A DNA stretch of 64,000 bases from Thermanaerosceptrum fracticalcis (GTDB lineage Bacteria; Bacillota; Peptococcia; DRI-13). Below the pieces are notes generated by a model. That model made no database searches, was not told the origin of the DNA, and worked only from the letters and a program-made list of their open reading frames with translations. Location of the stretch: assembly GCF_000746025.2 (NCBI RefSeq), contig NZ_CP045798.1, forward strand, positions 3,269,501-3,333,500, written 5' to 3'. Shown one piece after another: positions 9,218 through 16,404 of the stretch; position 1 is the first letter of the stretch; every line of letters starts with the position of its first letter. The translations under genes and the position numbers were made by a program.

Positions 9218-9664
9218 TCAGGTTAGTGTATTTTTGCTGCCTTTATTTTTACGGACACCATATTTTTTGGCTTTTTTCTTTGAGTCGAAGTATATTTCGG
9301 TTAATACCTCAAAAAGCGCATCTTTATCTTCTTCTGATAATTCTCCGCCGGCAAATAAACATTTTGTAGTTTCAATGAATTTTTTTGCTTCGCTTTTTCC
9401 CCTCAACTTATCTTCTGCTTTAGCTTCCTCAAGAAATATTTCTTCCTTGGTCATTGCAATGCTTTCGCTGTCGTCTGTGAGAAAATCTGAAGATACGTTA
9501 AAGAAACCGGCGATTTTATCAATTAGCTCTGCTTCCCTTGGAAAACGCTGTCCGTTTTCATAATAAACCAATGCCCGTCTTGTAATTCCAAGCTGCTCTG
9601 CAAAATCCTTCTGGGAAATGCCTGCCCTTTTACGTAATAATCTAATTTTTTCGCCAAACTGCAT
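9218..9664 (-). CDS. XRE-family transcriptional repressor (copy 1)
   Basis: A 148-residue regulator with an N-terminal Cro/CI-type helix-turn-helix (GEKIRLLRKRAGISQKDFAE, then LGITRRALVYYENGQRFP), followed by a charged helical C-terminal half. I use ATG 9664 because GGAGGTG lies 9 bases before it; an upstream in-frame start at 9706 has no such site. It is read divergently from the gene at 9813, with two matched inverted repeats in between that are good operator candidates. Paired with the peptidase downstream, it forms a derepression switch like that of ICEBs1 ImmR/ImmA. Confidence 0.92.
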   Translation of the reverse strand: MQFGEKIRLLRKRAGISQKDFAEQLGITRRALVYYENGQRFPREAELIDKIAGFFNVSSDFLTDDSESIAMTKEEIFLEEAKAEDKLRGKSEAKKFIETTKCLFAGGELSEEDKDALFEVLTEIYFDSKKKAKKYGVRKNKGSKNTLT

Positions 9665-9698
9665 TTGATAAAACACCTCCGGTAATATTTTGGCTATA

Positions 9699-9728
9699 TT
9701 GTTCACTAATTATTCATGGAGAGAACAA
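9699..9728. promoter_or_regulatory. Putative XRE operator 1
   Basis: TTGTTCAC at 9699-9706 and GAGAACAA at 9721-9728 form an inverted repeat (7 of 8 complementary) with arm starts 22 bases apart. A second repeat with exactly the same spacing follows at 9746. This one lies between the XRE start codon and the divergent promoter. Confidence 0.6.
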
Positions 9729-9733
9729 ATTTA

Positions 9734-9763
9734 TTGACAAAAATATTGTTCACATATTATAAT
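9734..9763 (+). promoter_or_regulatory. Sigma-A-type promoter for the rightward gene at 9813
   Basis: TTGACA at 9734-9739 and TATAAT at 9758-9763, separated by 18 bases, are consensus boxes. The promoter lies between and overlaps two inverted repeats. Repression by the divergent XRE protein is a natural inference. Confidence 0.8.
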
Positions 9764-9775
9764 ACAAGAGAACGA
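9746..9775. promoter_or_regulatory. Putative XRE operator 2
   Basis: TTGTTCAC at 9746-9753 and GAGAACGA at 9768-9775 repeat the architecture of operator 1, with arm starts again 22 bases apart. The −10 box lies between the arms, so a bound repressor would block RNA polymerase. Confidence 0.65.
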
Positions 9776-9812
9776 AAAATATGTCAATAATTTTAAAAAG
9801 AGGTGAAAACAG

Positions 9813-10331
9813 ATGAGTTCTGAAAAAATGGCGTTAGCTGTGTTGAAACGAGGATTAGCTTCCATGCACATTGATGAAGAGCGGGTATATCATAAAACAA
9901 AATTGTTGCTGAAAATATACCGGGATGTAGTTTGGTGTATTGAAGACAGGGTATGCGAGATTGAAGCAGAGTATTATGCCATGGGAGGCAATCGTCTGGC
10001 TGAAGCCTTGGATTACCTGGATGATTATGATCCCAATATCAATAAGAAAGACCTTGAAGAAAAGCTGTGCTCATTATTGAAAAGCAAGTGGCTTATTGAA
10101 ATTGTGGACAAGGCATTGTTAAAAATAAAGAATTATCCTGATTATGGGGATTTGTATTTCAATATCCTTTACAAGCAGTACATTGTAAAATACAGGTATT
10201 CGGAAAAGGAAATTATCGAATCTCTCAATTGTGAGAGGACAACCTTTTATAAAAGAAAAAAAGAAGCTATAAATTTAATGGGCCTTGCCATATGGGGATA
10301 TGTGATACCTGCTCTAAGGGATATATGGTAA
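9813..10331 (+). CDS. ArpU/RinA-like phage or ICE transcription regulator
   Basis: A 172-residue protein, mostly helical. The C-terminus has a sigma-region-4-like helix-turn-helix, with RYSEKEIIESLNCERTTFYK followed by KKEAINLMG, resembling phage ArpU/RinA late-gene activators. The N-terminal 120 residues are not recognisable. An AGAGGTG ribosome-binding site precedes ATG 9813, and a consensus promoter with two operator-like repeats lies upstream. It is therefore probably the main target of the XRE/ImmA switch and may activate the recombinase module downstream. The family assignment rests on the C-terminal motif only. Confidence 0.65.
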   Translation: MSSEKMALAVLKRGLASMHIDEERVYHKTKLLLKIYRDVVWCIEDRVCEIEAEYYAMGGNRLAEALDYLDDYDPNINKKDLEEKLCSLLKSKWLIEIVDKALLKIKNYPDYGDLYFNILYKQYIVKYRYSEKEIIESLNCERTTFYKRKKEAINLMGLAIWGYVIPALRDIW

Positions 10332-10446
10332 ACGGAATGTGAACTAAATACGAATTGATAAAGGACAAAATACCTACATAACAAGTACTGAATACGAACT
10401 GCCAGGGTGTTACGATAATTATGATGGGTAGCTGCATACTTTAAAG

Positions 10447-10500
10447 CCCTCGATTTCAGGCTTATATAGCCATGAATCGAGGGTTTTTTTATGCCTCGAA
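10447..10500 (+). terminator. Rho-independent terminator
   Basis: CCCTCGATT at 10447-10455 pairs perfectly with AATCGAGGG at 10485-10493, followed by seven T. It should end the transcript from 9813. Confidence 0.85.
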
Positions 10501-10522
10501 ACTCATCCCCAAATTGCACATA

Positions 10523-10573
10523 GGCAGCAAAAAAAGGGTCGCACGAAAAATCGTGCGGCCCTTTTTTGCTGCC
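10523..10573. terminator. Long palindromic hairpin, bidirectional terminator
   Basis: A 51-base near-perfect palindrome: GGCAGC and an A-run, then GGGTCGCACGA at 10536-10545, a short loop, TCGTGCGGCCC at 10551-10561, a T-run and GCTGCC. The A-tract and T-tract pair as well, so it works equally on both strands. It stands alone between two regulator genes. Confidence 0.75.
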
Positions 10574-10630
10574 GGAAAGGGGACATCCGTGAAGCGTTTG
10601 TTTTGGTACTACATCCGGTATCCTTGATTT

Positions 10631-10671
10631 CCTCTGTTTTGCTAAGACCCGCAAACAAAGCAAAACGGAGG
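10631..10671 (+). promoter_or_regulatory. Hairpin covering the ribosome-binding site of the sigma-like gene
   Basis: CCTCTGTTTTGCT at 10631-10643 can pair with AGCAAAACGGAGG at 10659-10671 (12 of 13 Watson-Crick, the other a mismatch or wobble) around a 15-base loop. The 3' arm contains the GGAGG Shine-Dalgarno of the gene starting at 10681, so the folded mRNA would hide it. Confidence 0.6.
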
Positions 10672-10680
10672 GAAGGAAAG

Positions 10681-11085
10681 ATGAAAGAATACAAAATTAG
10701 AGTGAAAAATGAAATTGTTACTGTAAGCAAGGAAATATATACTGCTTATTACAAGATGAGAAGACGTGAAAGGTACATGGAGGAAATCAGCATAAAGAAC
10801 AATCTTTCTTATGACCAGCTAGTCGAACTGGACTATCCTATCGAGCAGAAAATGTGTGATCCCCAACTTCTTGTTGAAGACGTTATTATTGAAAAAATCA
10901 TGCTTGAGAAATTAATGCTGGCGCTTGAAGAATTGACAGAGTATGAGCGGTTAATAATTAATGAACTGTTCTTTAATGGCAAAAGCGAAAGAGAGCTTGC
11001 AGATTCTATGAAGCTGCCAAGAACAACTTTGCAGTCTCGCAAAAACAGCATTATCAGCAAACTTAAAAAAATTATTGAAAAATAA
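10681..11085 (+). CDS. Sigma-70 region 4-like regulator
   Basis: A 134-residue protein with a clear sigma region 4 at the C-terminus: LTEYERLIINELFFNGKSER, then ELADSMKLPRTTLQSRKNSI. It lacks region 2, so it is not a complete sigma factor. Such short proteins are common upstream of recombinase genes in Firmicutes mobile elements. GGAGG at 10667-10671 is 9 bases before ATG 10681 and lies inside a hairpin. A terminator follows at 11101. It probably regulates element genes; its target promoters are not visible. Confidence 0.8.
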   Translation: MKEYKIRVKNEIVTVSKEIYTAYYKMRRRERYMEEISIKNNLSYDQLVELDYPIEQKMCDPQLLVEDVIIEKIMLEKLMLALEELTEYERLIINELFFNGKSERELADSMKLPRTTLQSRKNSIISKLKKIIEK

Positions 11086-11100
11086 AAATTTTTTTCGTCC

Positions 11101-11144
11101 ACCCCTTCATTTTTTCGGCTTAAAAAGTGAAGGGGTATTTTTTT
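11101..11144 (+). terminator. Rho-independent terminator
   Basis: ACCCCTTCA at 11101-11109 pairs with TGAAGGGGT at 11128-11136, extended by T/A pairing, and is followed by a T-run. It ends the sigma-like gene. Confidence 0.85.
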
Positions 11145-11653
11145 ATCCCTTATTGCTCTTTGAAAAATTGCCGGCAAAGGCTCGCTTGCGAGTCTTATAA
11201 CCGGCCCCATATCCAACAGCTCAAATACGTTAGCTGTTCAGCTGCTGAAACGGAAAGCGACATTGGTAAACACGCCAAGACAGCCTGCGGACATTTTTGC
11301 CCGTCAAAACGATGGCATCAAAGGCTATGAGCGATAAATGTTTGACCATAAAACAATCTGTGGTGGATTGTTTCGCCAGGACCTGAACAGCCTACAATGA
11401 TACTCCTGCATAGTCGAGGTTGAGTCCCAGAGTGCAGCCCGGAGGTTCTCGGGGAGGTGGAATTCCTGTGATATCTGCTGACCACAGATAGTTTGAGCTG
11501 TTGCCCCGGTGCTTGGGAAGCAGCGGCAAATAGAGCACAGGATGAAGATTGATAACAAGCTTAACCGCTTTGATATCAGAAACTATGCAGCGGAACTCAA
11601 ATCCGCTGCATCCTTGTGGTATTAAAGCAAAATGTAAAGGGGGATAAAAGACC
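11145..11653. other. About 500 bases with no supportable gene
   Basis: Short frames occur on both strands, the longest an 87-codon leftward one, but none has a convincing ribosome-binding site or a recognisable family. The stretch may be decayed element sequence or leader sequence of the recombinase operon. Confidence 0.5.
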
Positions 11654-11815
11654 ATGTCACAGACTCAAATAACTAATGAAATCAAGTACAAAATAGCGCT
11701 TTCGCTGCTGAACAGCCTGCTTGAAAAAGGGCTTATTACTCTTTCTGAATTGAAAGAAATTGACAGATTAAATCGGAATTCATTCACTCCAACTCTGGCG
11801 GAGGTATATGTGTAA
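11654..11815 (+). CDS. Small SHOCT-like protein of the recombinase module
   Basis: A 53-residue protein. The segment KYKIALSLLNSLLEKGLIT followed by LSELKEIDRLN resembles a SHOCT motif (a short helix pair with the pattern LLEKGLITxxEL). Proteins of this size and pattern are often encoded directly before serine recombinases in Clostridia, which fits the gene at 11899. The start ATG 11654 follows GGGGG and A-rich sequence. The function is unknown; an accessory role in recombination or oligomerisation is inferred from context. Confidence 0.65.
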   Translation: MSQTQITNEIKYKIALSLLNSLLEKGLITLSELKEIDRLNRNSFTPTLAEVYV

Positions 11816-11898
11816 AAACACTTGATATGGCTGGATTTGTGTGGTACTGTGTGTTGCTGATAAAGCATCATGTACTGAAAAGTGAAAGGAGGAAGCGT

Positions 11899-13494
11899 AT
11901 GGCAAAGGTAAGAGTCATCAAGCCCATCCATCGTATGGAAGCAGAAGCTCCGAAACTGCGGGTGTGTGCCTACTGCCGGGTCAGCTCAGACCATACAGGG
12001 CAGCTGCAATCCTTTTCAGCACAGGTGGAGTACTACACCCGGCTGATAGAAAACAACGATGCTTGGACTTTTGCCGGAATTTATGCGGACGAAGGCATCA
12101 GTGGCACCGCCAAGGACAAGCGGGATGAGTTTCTAAGGCTCATTGCCGACTGCGAGGCCAAAAAGGTGGACATGGTCATCACCAAGTCTATATCCAGGTT
12201 TGCAAGAAACACCGCCGACTGCATTGAGACGGTGAGAAAGCTGAAAACGCTGGGGATTGCCGTTTTTTTCGAGAAAGAAAACATCAACACCCTGTCCGCT
12301 GAAAGCGAGCTTCTGATGACGGTTTTAAGCTCCATTGCCCAGGAGGAATCCATTTCCACATCCAAAAACAGCCGGTGGGCGATACAAAAAAGGTTTATGA
12401 AAGGCGAATGGAAGCCGTCCTACCTTCCCTACGGTTATATGAAGGGTAAGGACGGAGGAATCGTCATCAATGAAGAAGAAGCCGCTATTGTCCGAAGGAT
12501 TTATACCGATTACTTGAACGGGAAAGGAACATATATCATCGCAAAGGAGCTTACGGAAGAAGGAATCCCAACAAGAAAAGGGGCGGAAGCCTGGGGAGAA
12601 AATGTGGTGAAGGAAATCCTGACCAATGAAAAATATTACGGCGACATGCTCCTTCAGAAAACCTTTACTACCGACACATTGCCTTTTAAACGAAAGCGGA
12701 ACCGGGGACAAAAACAGAGTTATTATATCGCCAATGACCATGAACCCATTATTGCTATAGAGCAGGCTGAACGGGTCAGGGAGATCATGGAACAGCGAAA
12801 AATTGAAAAAGCCATGGTGGATACCGACACGCGAAAATATAACCAGCGTTATCCCTTCAGCAGCAAAATCCAATGCGGTGAATGCGGAAGCACTTTCAAA
12901 AGGCAAATCATATTCAAGGGCAAACCTTATGAAACAGTGCAGTGGTGCTGCACCAAGCATATCATGAATCGGGCGGAATGCAGCATGACAGCTGTCAAGG
13001 ACAATCACATCAAAGCTGCATTCATCAATCTATATAATAAGCTGAAAAGCAATCATGACAAAATATTAACCCCCCTGGCCGAGGATTTGAAAAAGCTTCA
13101 CTGCGGCAGGGAACATGAATCCCAGGTTAAAGAAATCAACAAAAGAATAACGGAACTTACGGAACAGAGTCATGTACTGAGTAGACTGAGGTCGAAAGGA
13201 TATCTTGACTCTGTTCTTTTTATAGAGCAAAGCAATCTGATTACCAAGCAGCTCCATGAAGCCAAAAAGCAGCGAAGCAAGCTGTTCGAATACAACGCAT
13301 TTAATGACGAGGCCGCCAGGACGGAGGAACTAATCGCTTTTCTTAAAAAGCAGGATGACCTGATGGAGAGCTTTGATGAAAACATTTTTTCTCTGATGGT
13401 AGAAAAGATCATCGTAAGATCCAAACTTGAAATCGCCTTCCGCCTGATCAACGGACTGGAGCTTCCGGAAATCATCGGAGAGGAAGTGGTCTGA
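11899..13494 (+). CDS. Large serine recombinase 1
   Basis: A 531-residue site-specific recombinase. The resolvase-type catalytic domain begins with CAYCRVSSD (nucleophilic serine within), followed by GIYADEGISGT and ITKSISRFARNT. The recombinase DNA-binding domain (YGYMKGKDGG, then LTNEKYYGD) comes next, then a zinc ribbon (CGECGSTFKR, with distal cysteines), then a coiled-coil tail. ATG 11899 follows GGAGG by 6 bases; the upstream in-frame start at 11827 lacks a site. It is the first of three tandem recombinase genes and would excise and integrate the element by strand exchange through a 5'-phosphoserine link. Confidence 0.93.
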   Translation: MAKVRVIKPIHRMEAEAPKLRVCAYCRVSSDHTGQLQSFSAQVEYYTRLIENNDAWTFAGIYADEGISGTAKDKRDEFLRLIADCEAKKVDMVITKSISRFARNTADCIETVRKLKTLGIAVFFEKENINTLSAESELLMTVLSSIAQEESISTSKNSRWAIQKRFMKGEWKPSYLPYGYMKGKDGGIVINEEEAAIVRRIYTDYLNGKGTYIIAKELTEEGIPTRKGAEAWGENVVKEILTNEKYYGDMLLQKTFTTDTLPFKRKRNRGQKQSYYIANDHEPIIAIEQAERVREIMEQRKIEKAMVDTDTRKYNQRYPFSSKIQCGECGSTFKRQIIFKGKPYETVQWCCTKHIMNRAECSMTAVKDNHIKAAFINLYNKLKSNHDKILTPLAEDLKKLHCGREHESQVKEINKRITELTEQSHVLSRLRSKGYLDSVLFIEQSNLITKQLHEAKKQRSKLFEYNAFNDEAARTEELIAFLKKQDDLMESFDENIFSLMVEKIIVRSKLEIAFRLINGLELPEIIGEEVV

Positions 13495-14475
13495 ATGGCA
13501 CAAAGACATATGCCCTTCGGCTATAAAATCATAGACGGAGCTGTAGCCATCGAACCGGAAAAAGCAGACCTGATTAGGAAAATGTTCAATGATTTTATAT
13601 CGGGAATATCTTTAAACCAGATGGCAAAGGCCCTGACGGAAATGAAGGTTCCCAATGCCAACGGAAAGCGCTCCTGGAATCACGGTTCCATCGGAAAAAT
13701 TTTGAGCAACTGCAAATATATAGGAAGTGACTTCTATCCTGCCATTATCCCGGAGGAAGTGTTCAATACTGCAAATAAGATCAGGGAAGAAAAGAACGCC
13801 CGGCTTGGCAGAAATGTCAATTACTTTGCCAACGGTGTGGCCAGCACTTATCCCTTCAGCGGCAGGTTGATATGCGGGGAATGCGGAAGTGTTTTCAAAA
13901 GGTACACCGAACATCATGACAGGAACAAGAAATGCAACTGGAAATGCAAACGGTATATCGTTGACAACAGGGTGTGCTGCAAAAGCGGCGTGGTTGATGA
14001 CAAGCAGCTTGAAGCTGCCTTTATGCAGATTATCAACCGGGTAATGGAGAGCCCTGAAATGATAGAAAAGCGTCCGGCAGTTAATGCTGTTGCTGAGAGT
14101 GTTGAATTAAAAAAGATAAAATTGCAAATATCCAACGGATTCGGTCAAAGCGGCTTGGAACCGTCGGAAATGGCACAGCTGCTATTTAGAAGAGCTGCAG
14201 AACAATATCGAATCTCCCAGGTGGATGACTTTGAATACAAAACCAGGAAATTGAAAACGGCGCTTGAGAGCGTTAAGCCTGTTAAAGCATTTGATGAGGC
14301 TTTATTCAAAGCAACCATCAAAAGCATTACGGTGGAAATCACCGGGCAGCTCCGGTTTGAACTGATCAACGGAGTGGTGCTGAGCACTTCATATACACTA
14401 CGGGGAAAAGGAGGAAAAGCCCATGGCGATGGGACAAAGAACAGTATCGGTAATCCCAGCAAATCCGATTTATGA
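13495..14475 (+). CDS. Serine recombinase-like protein lacking the catalytic domain
   Basis: A 326-residue protein that begins directly in the recombinase DNA-binding domain (MPFGYKIIDGAVAIEPEKA, then LSNCKYIGSDF). It continues into a zinc ribbon (CGECGSVFKR) and a short C-terminal region. The N-terminal catalytic domain with the active serine is absent, and no decayed catalytic sequence lies before it, because the start codon directly follows the stop of recombinase 1. This looks like the normal middle member of a recombinase triplet rather than a fresh truncation. It may bind att DNA or modulate direction together with its neighbours. Confidence 0.88.
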   Translation: MAQRHMPFGYKIIDGAVAIEPEKADLIRKMFNDFISGISLNQMAKALTEMKVPNANGKRSWNHGSIGKILSNCKYIGSDFYPAIIPEEVFNTANKIREEKNARLGRNVNYFANGVASTYPFSGRLICGECGSVFKRYTEHHDRNKKCNWKCKRYIVDNRVCCKSGVVDDKQLEAAFMQIINRVMESPEMIEKRPAVNAVAESVELKKIKLQISNGFGQSGLEPSEMAQLLFRRAAEQYRISQVDDFEYKTRKLKTALESVKPVKAFDEALFKATIKSITVEITGQLRFELINGVVLSTSYTLRGKGGKAHGDGTKNSIGNPSKSDL

Positions 14476-16057
14476 TTTCAAGGAAAAAGCAAAGATAAAA
14501 AAGCTGAGAGTGGCTGCCTACTGCCGGGTCAGCACGGAGCTGGAGGAACAGCAGTCCAGCTACCAAGCGCAGGTGGATTATTACACGATGGAAATTATGA
14601 AAAACCCAGGCTGGAAGTTTGCAGGCATCTATGCCGATGAGGGCATATCCGGCACCAGCACAAAAAACAGGACAGGTTTCAATAAACTGATTGAAGACTG
14701 CATGGCAGGCAAGATCGACCTAGTGCTGACAAAATCCATCAGCCGTTTTGCAAGGAATACCCTTGACTGTATTCAATACATACGGAAACTGAAAGAAAAA
14801 AACATCGGTGTGTTCTTTGAGAAAGAAAACGTCAACACCTTGGACAGCACCGGAGAATTTCTCATCACCATCCTAGGAAGCCTGGCCCAGGAAGAAAGCC
14901 GCTCCTTAAGCACCAACACAAGGTGGGGTGTGGTCCGCCGGTTTGAGAAAGGACAGGTTATGGTCAATCACAACAAGTTTTTGGGATATACGAAAAATGA
15001 GGCCGGTGAATTGGTGATAGTGCCGGAGGAAGCAGAAATAGTAAGGCTGATTTTCAGGCTGTATTTAGAGGGACTAAGCATCACCCAAATCAAAAAGTAC
15101 CTGGAGGAAAACGGCATTAAAACCGTTACCGGAAAAAACCAATGGTCTACAACTACCATTAACAACATGCTCTCCAATGAGAAGTATATGGGAGATGCCT
15201 TGTTGCAAAAAAGCTACACCGTAGACTATCTCACAAAGAAAAGAGTTAAAAACAATGGAATTGTTCCGCAGTATTATGTGGAGGACAGCCATCAGCCTAT
15301 CATTTCCAAAGACTTGTTTCACCGGATACAAGAAGAAAAAGCACGCCGGGCTAACATTAAAAAGAGTGCTGAAAAAAGAACCAAAACCGACAGCGGGAAA
15401 TACAGCTCAATATATGCACTCACCGAATTATTGATATGTGGGGAGTGCGGCAAGCCTTACAGGCGGGTATCCTGGACAGCATACAGCGAGAAAAGAATTG
15501 TCTGGCGGTGCTTAAATAGACTGGAGTACGGGAAAAAACACTGTCAAAAGTCTCCGACCATTGATGAAGAAGTTTTACATAGAGCCATTATGGATGCATT
15601 TAACTCGCTTATACAGGATAAGAGAGATTTTATGGACACGCTCCAGTCCAACATTCAGATGGTGATGAGCAACCGGACTAAACGGATGGACATAGCAAGA
15701 ATAGAGGAACGGATTACGGAATTAAAAAAAGAGATGATAAGCTTCGTAGAGGAAAATGCAAGATGTGGAGCAGATAATACGGACTTTGACGAGCACTATG
15801 CCAAAATCTCCTCCGAATTGAAAGAACTCCAGAAGAAGAAAACGCAATATACCGAACAGGAAGCCAGGCAAGACGGCTTCCAGAGAAGAATCGAGGATAT
15901 GAAGAAGTTTCTGAGCAGTGCAGACTGCAACTTATCAGAATTTGATAACCAGCTTGTCAGGCAGCTTATACAAAGCATCAAGGTCGTGTCAAAGGATAAG
16001 ATTCTCATAAAATTCAAGTCGGGTTTGGAGATGGAGCAGACGCTGAGTGAAAAATAA
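14423..16057 (+). CDS. Large serine recombinase 2
   Basis: A 544-residue recombinase with the full set of domains: catalytic AAYCRVSTE, GIYADEGISGTST and LTKSISRFARNT, then the DNA-binding domain (LSNEKYMGDALLQ), the zinc ribbon (CGECGKPYRR) and a coiled coil near residues 420-490. It overlaps the end of the middle gene by 53 bases; AGGAGG at 14409-14414 lies 8 bases before ATG 14423. A terminator follows at 16073. Together with recombinase 1 it probably forms the integration-excision machinery of the element. Confidence 0.93.
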   Translation: MAMGQRTVSVIPANPIYDFKEKAKIKKLRVAAYCRVSTELEEQQSSYQAQVDYYTMEIMKNPGWKFAGIYADEGISGTSTKNRTGFNKLIEDCMAGKIDLVLTKSISRFARNTLDCIQYIRKLKEKNIGVFFEKENVNTLDSTGEFLITILGSLAQEESRSLSTNTRWGVVRRFEKGQVMVNHNKFLGYTKNEAGELVIVPEEAEIVRLIFRLYLEGLSITQIKKYLEENGIKTVTGKNQWSTTTINNMLSNEKYMGDALLQKSYTVDYLTKKRVKNNGIVPQYYVEDSHQPIISKDLFHRIQEEKARRANIKKSAEKRTKTDSGKYSSIYALTELLICGECGKPYRRVSWTAYSEKRIVWRCLNRLEYGKKHCQKSPTIDEEVLHRAIMDAFNSLIQDKRDFMDTLQSNIQMVMSNRTKRMDIARIEERITELKKEMISFVEENARCGADNTDFDEHYAKISSELKELQKKKTQYTEQEARQDGFQRRIEDMKKFLSSADCNLSEFDNQLVRQLIQSIKVVSKDKILIKFKSGLEMEQTLSEK

Positions 16058-16072
16058 CATTACCGGGAAAAG

Positions 16073-16114
16073 ACAACCGCCAAACTGTGAAAAGCAGAAT
16101 GGCGGCTGTTTTTA
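16073..16114 (+). terminator. Rho-independent terminator after the recombinases
   Basis: ACAACCGCCA at 16073-16082 pairs with TGGCGGCTGT at 16100-16109 (9 of 10) and is followed by T-rich sequence. Confidence 0.75.
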
Positions 16115-16170
16115 TTCATGTATATTACTTGCTCGATTAGTTCCTTCATAGAAATAATTCACAGAATTCA

Positions 16171-16199
16171 TTGTTTTCATTCGTTTCTTCGTATATAAT
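16171..16199 (+). promoter_or_regulatory. Putative promoter of the HTH-Gabija operon
   Basis: TTGTTT at 16171-16176 and TATAAT at 16194-16199 are 17 bases apart, shortly before the small HTH gene. The −10 box is consensus; the −35 box matches at 4 of 6 positions. Confidence 0.55.
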
Positions 16200-16233
16200 A
16201 TTATTTGGAAAATATTTCTGCGAGGTATAAGGA

Positions 16234-16404
16234 ATGGACTATATTACGGCAAAAGAAGCAGCAGAAAAATGGGGAATATCCCAGCGCAGGGTTCAGCTCC
16301 TATGTGAGCAAGGACGAGTGGCGGGGGCGGTTCGGTTAGGCTGGGCATGGGCAATTCCAAAAGAGGCGGACAAGCCTGCAGATGCTCGTACAAGGAGGAA
16401 ATAA
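16234..16404 (+). CDS. Small helix-turn-helix DNA-binding protein (copy 2), heading Gabija
   Basis: A 56-residue excisionase/MerR-like winged HTH, with ITAKEAAEKWGISQRRVQLL as HTH and RLGWAWAIPK as wing. In the first 52 residues it matches the protein at 646-870 at 45 positions. The stop TAA is followed without a gap by the ATG of gajA, and AGGAGG within its last codons serves gajA, so the two are translationally coupled. Many synonymous differences from copy 1 show that this is an old paralogue and not a recent duplication. It probably regulates the operon. Confidence 0.85.
   Translation: MDYITAKEAAEKWGISQRRVQLLCEQGRVAGAVRLGWAWAIPKEADKPADARTRRK

Noticed and set aside
11392-11655. An 87-codon leftward frame before the recombinases, briefly considered an amidoligase remnant
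   Set aside because: Only a few residues (ITGI) resemble that family; there is no ribosome-binding site. Left as unassigned sequence.
12325-13008. A 227-codon frame on the minus strand
   Set aside because: Antisense to the DNA-binding and zinc-ribbon part of serine recombinase 1; no recognisable domain.
13495-14475. Reading the middle recombinase as a pseudogene
   Set aside because: It starts cleanly one base after the previous stop, has no decayed catalytic sequence upstream, keeps its zinc ribbon and overlaps the next gene. It fits an evolved domain architecture better than decay.
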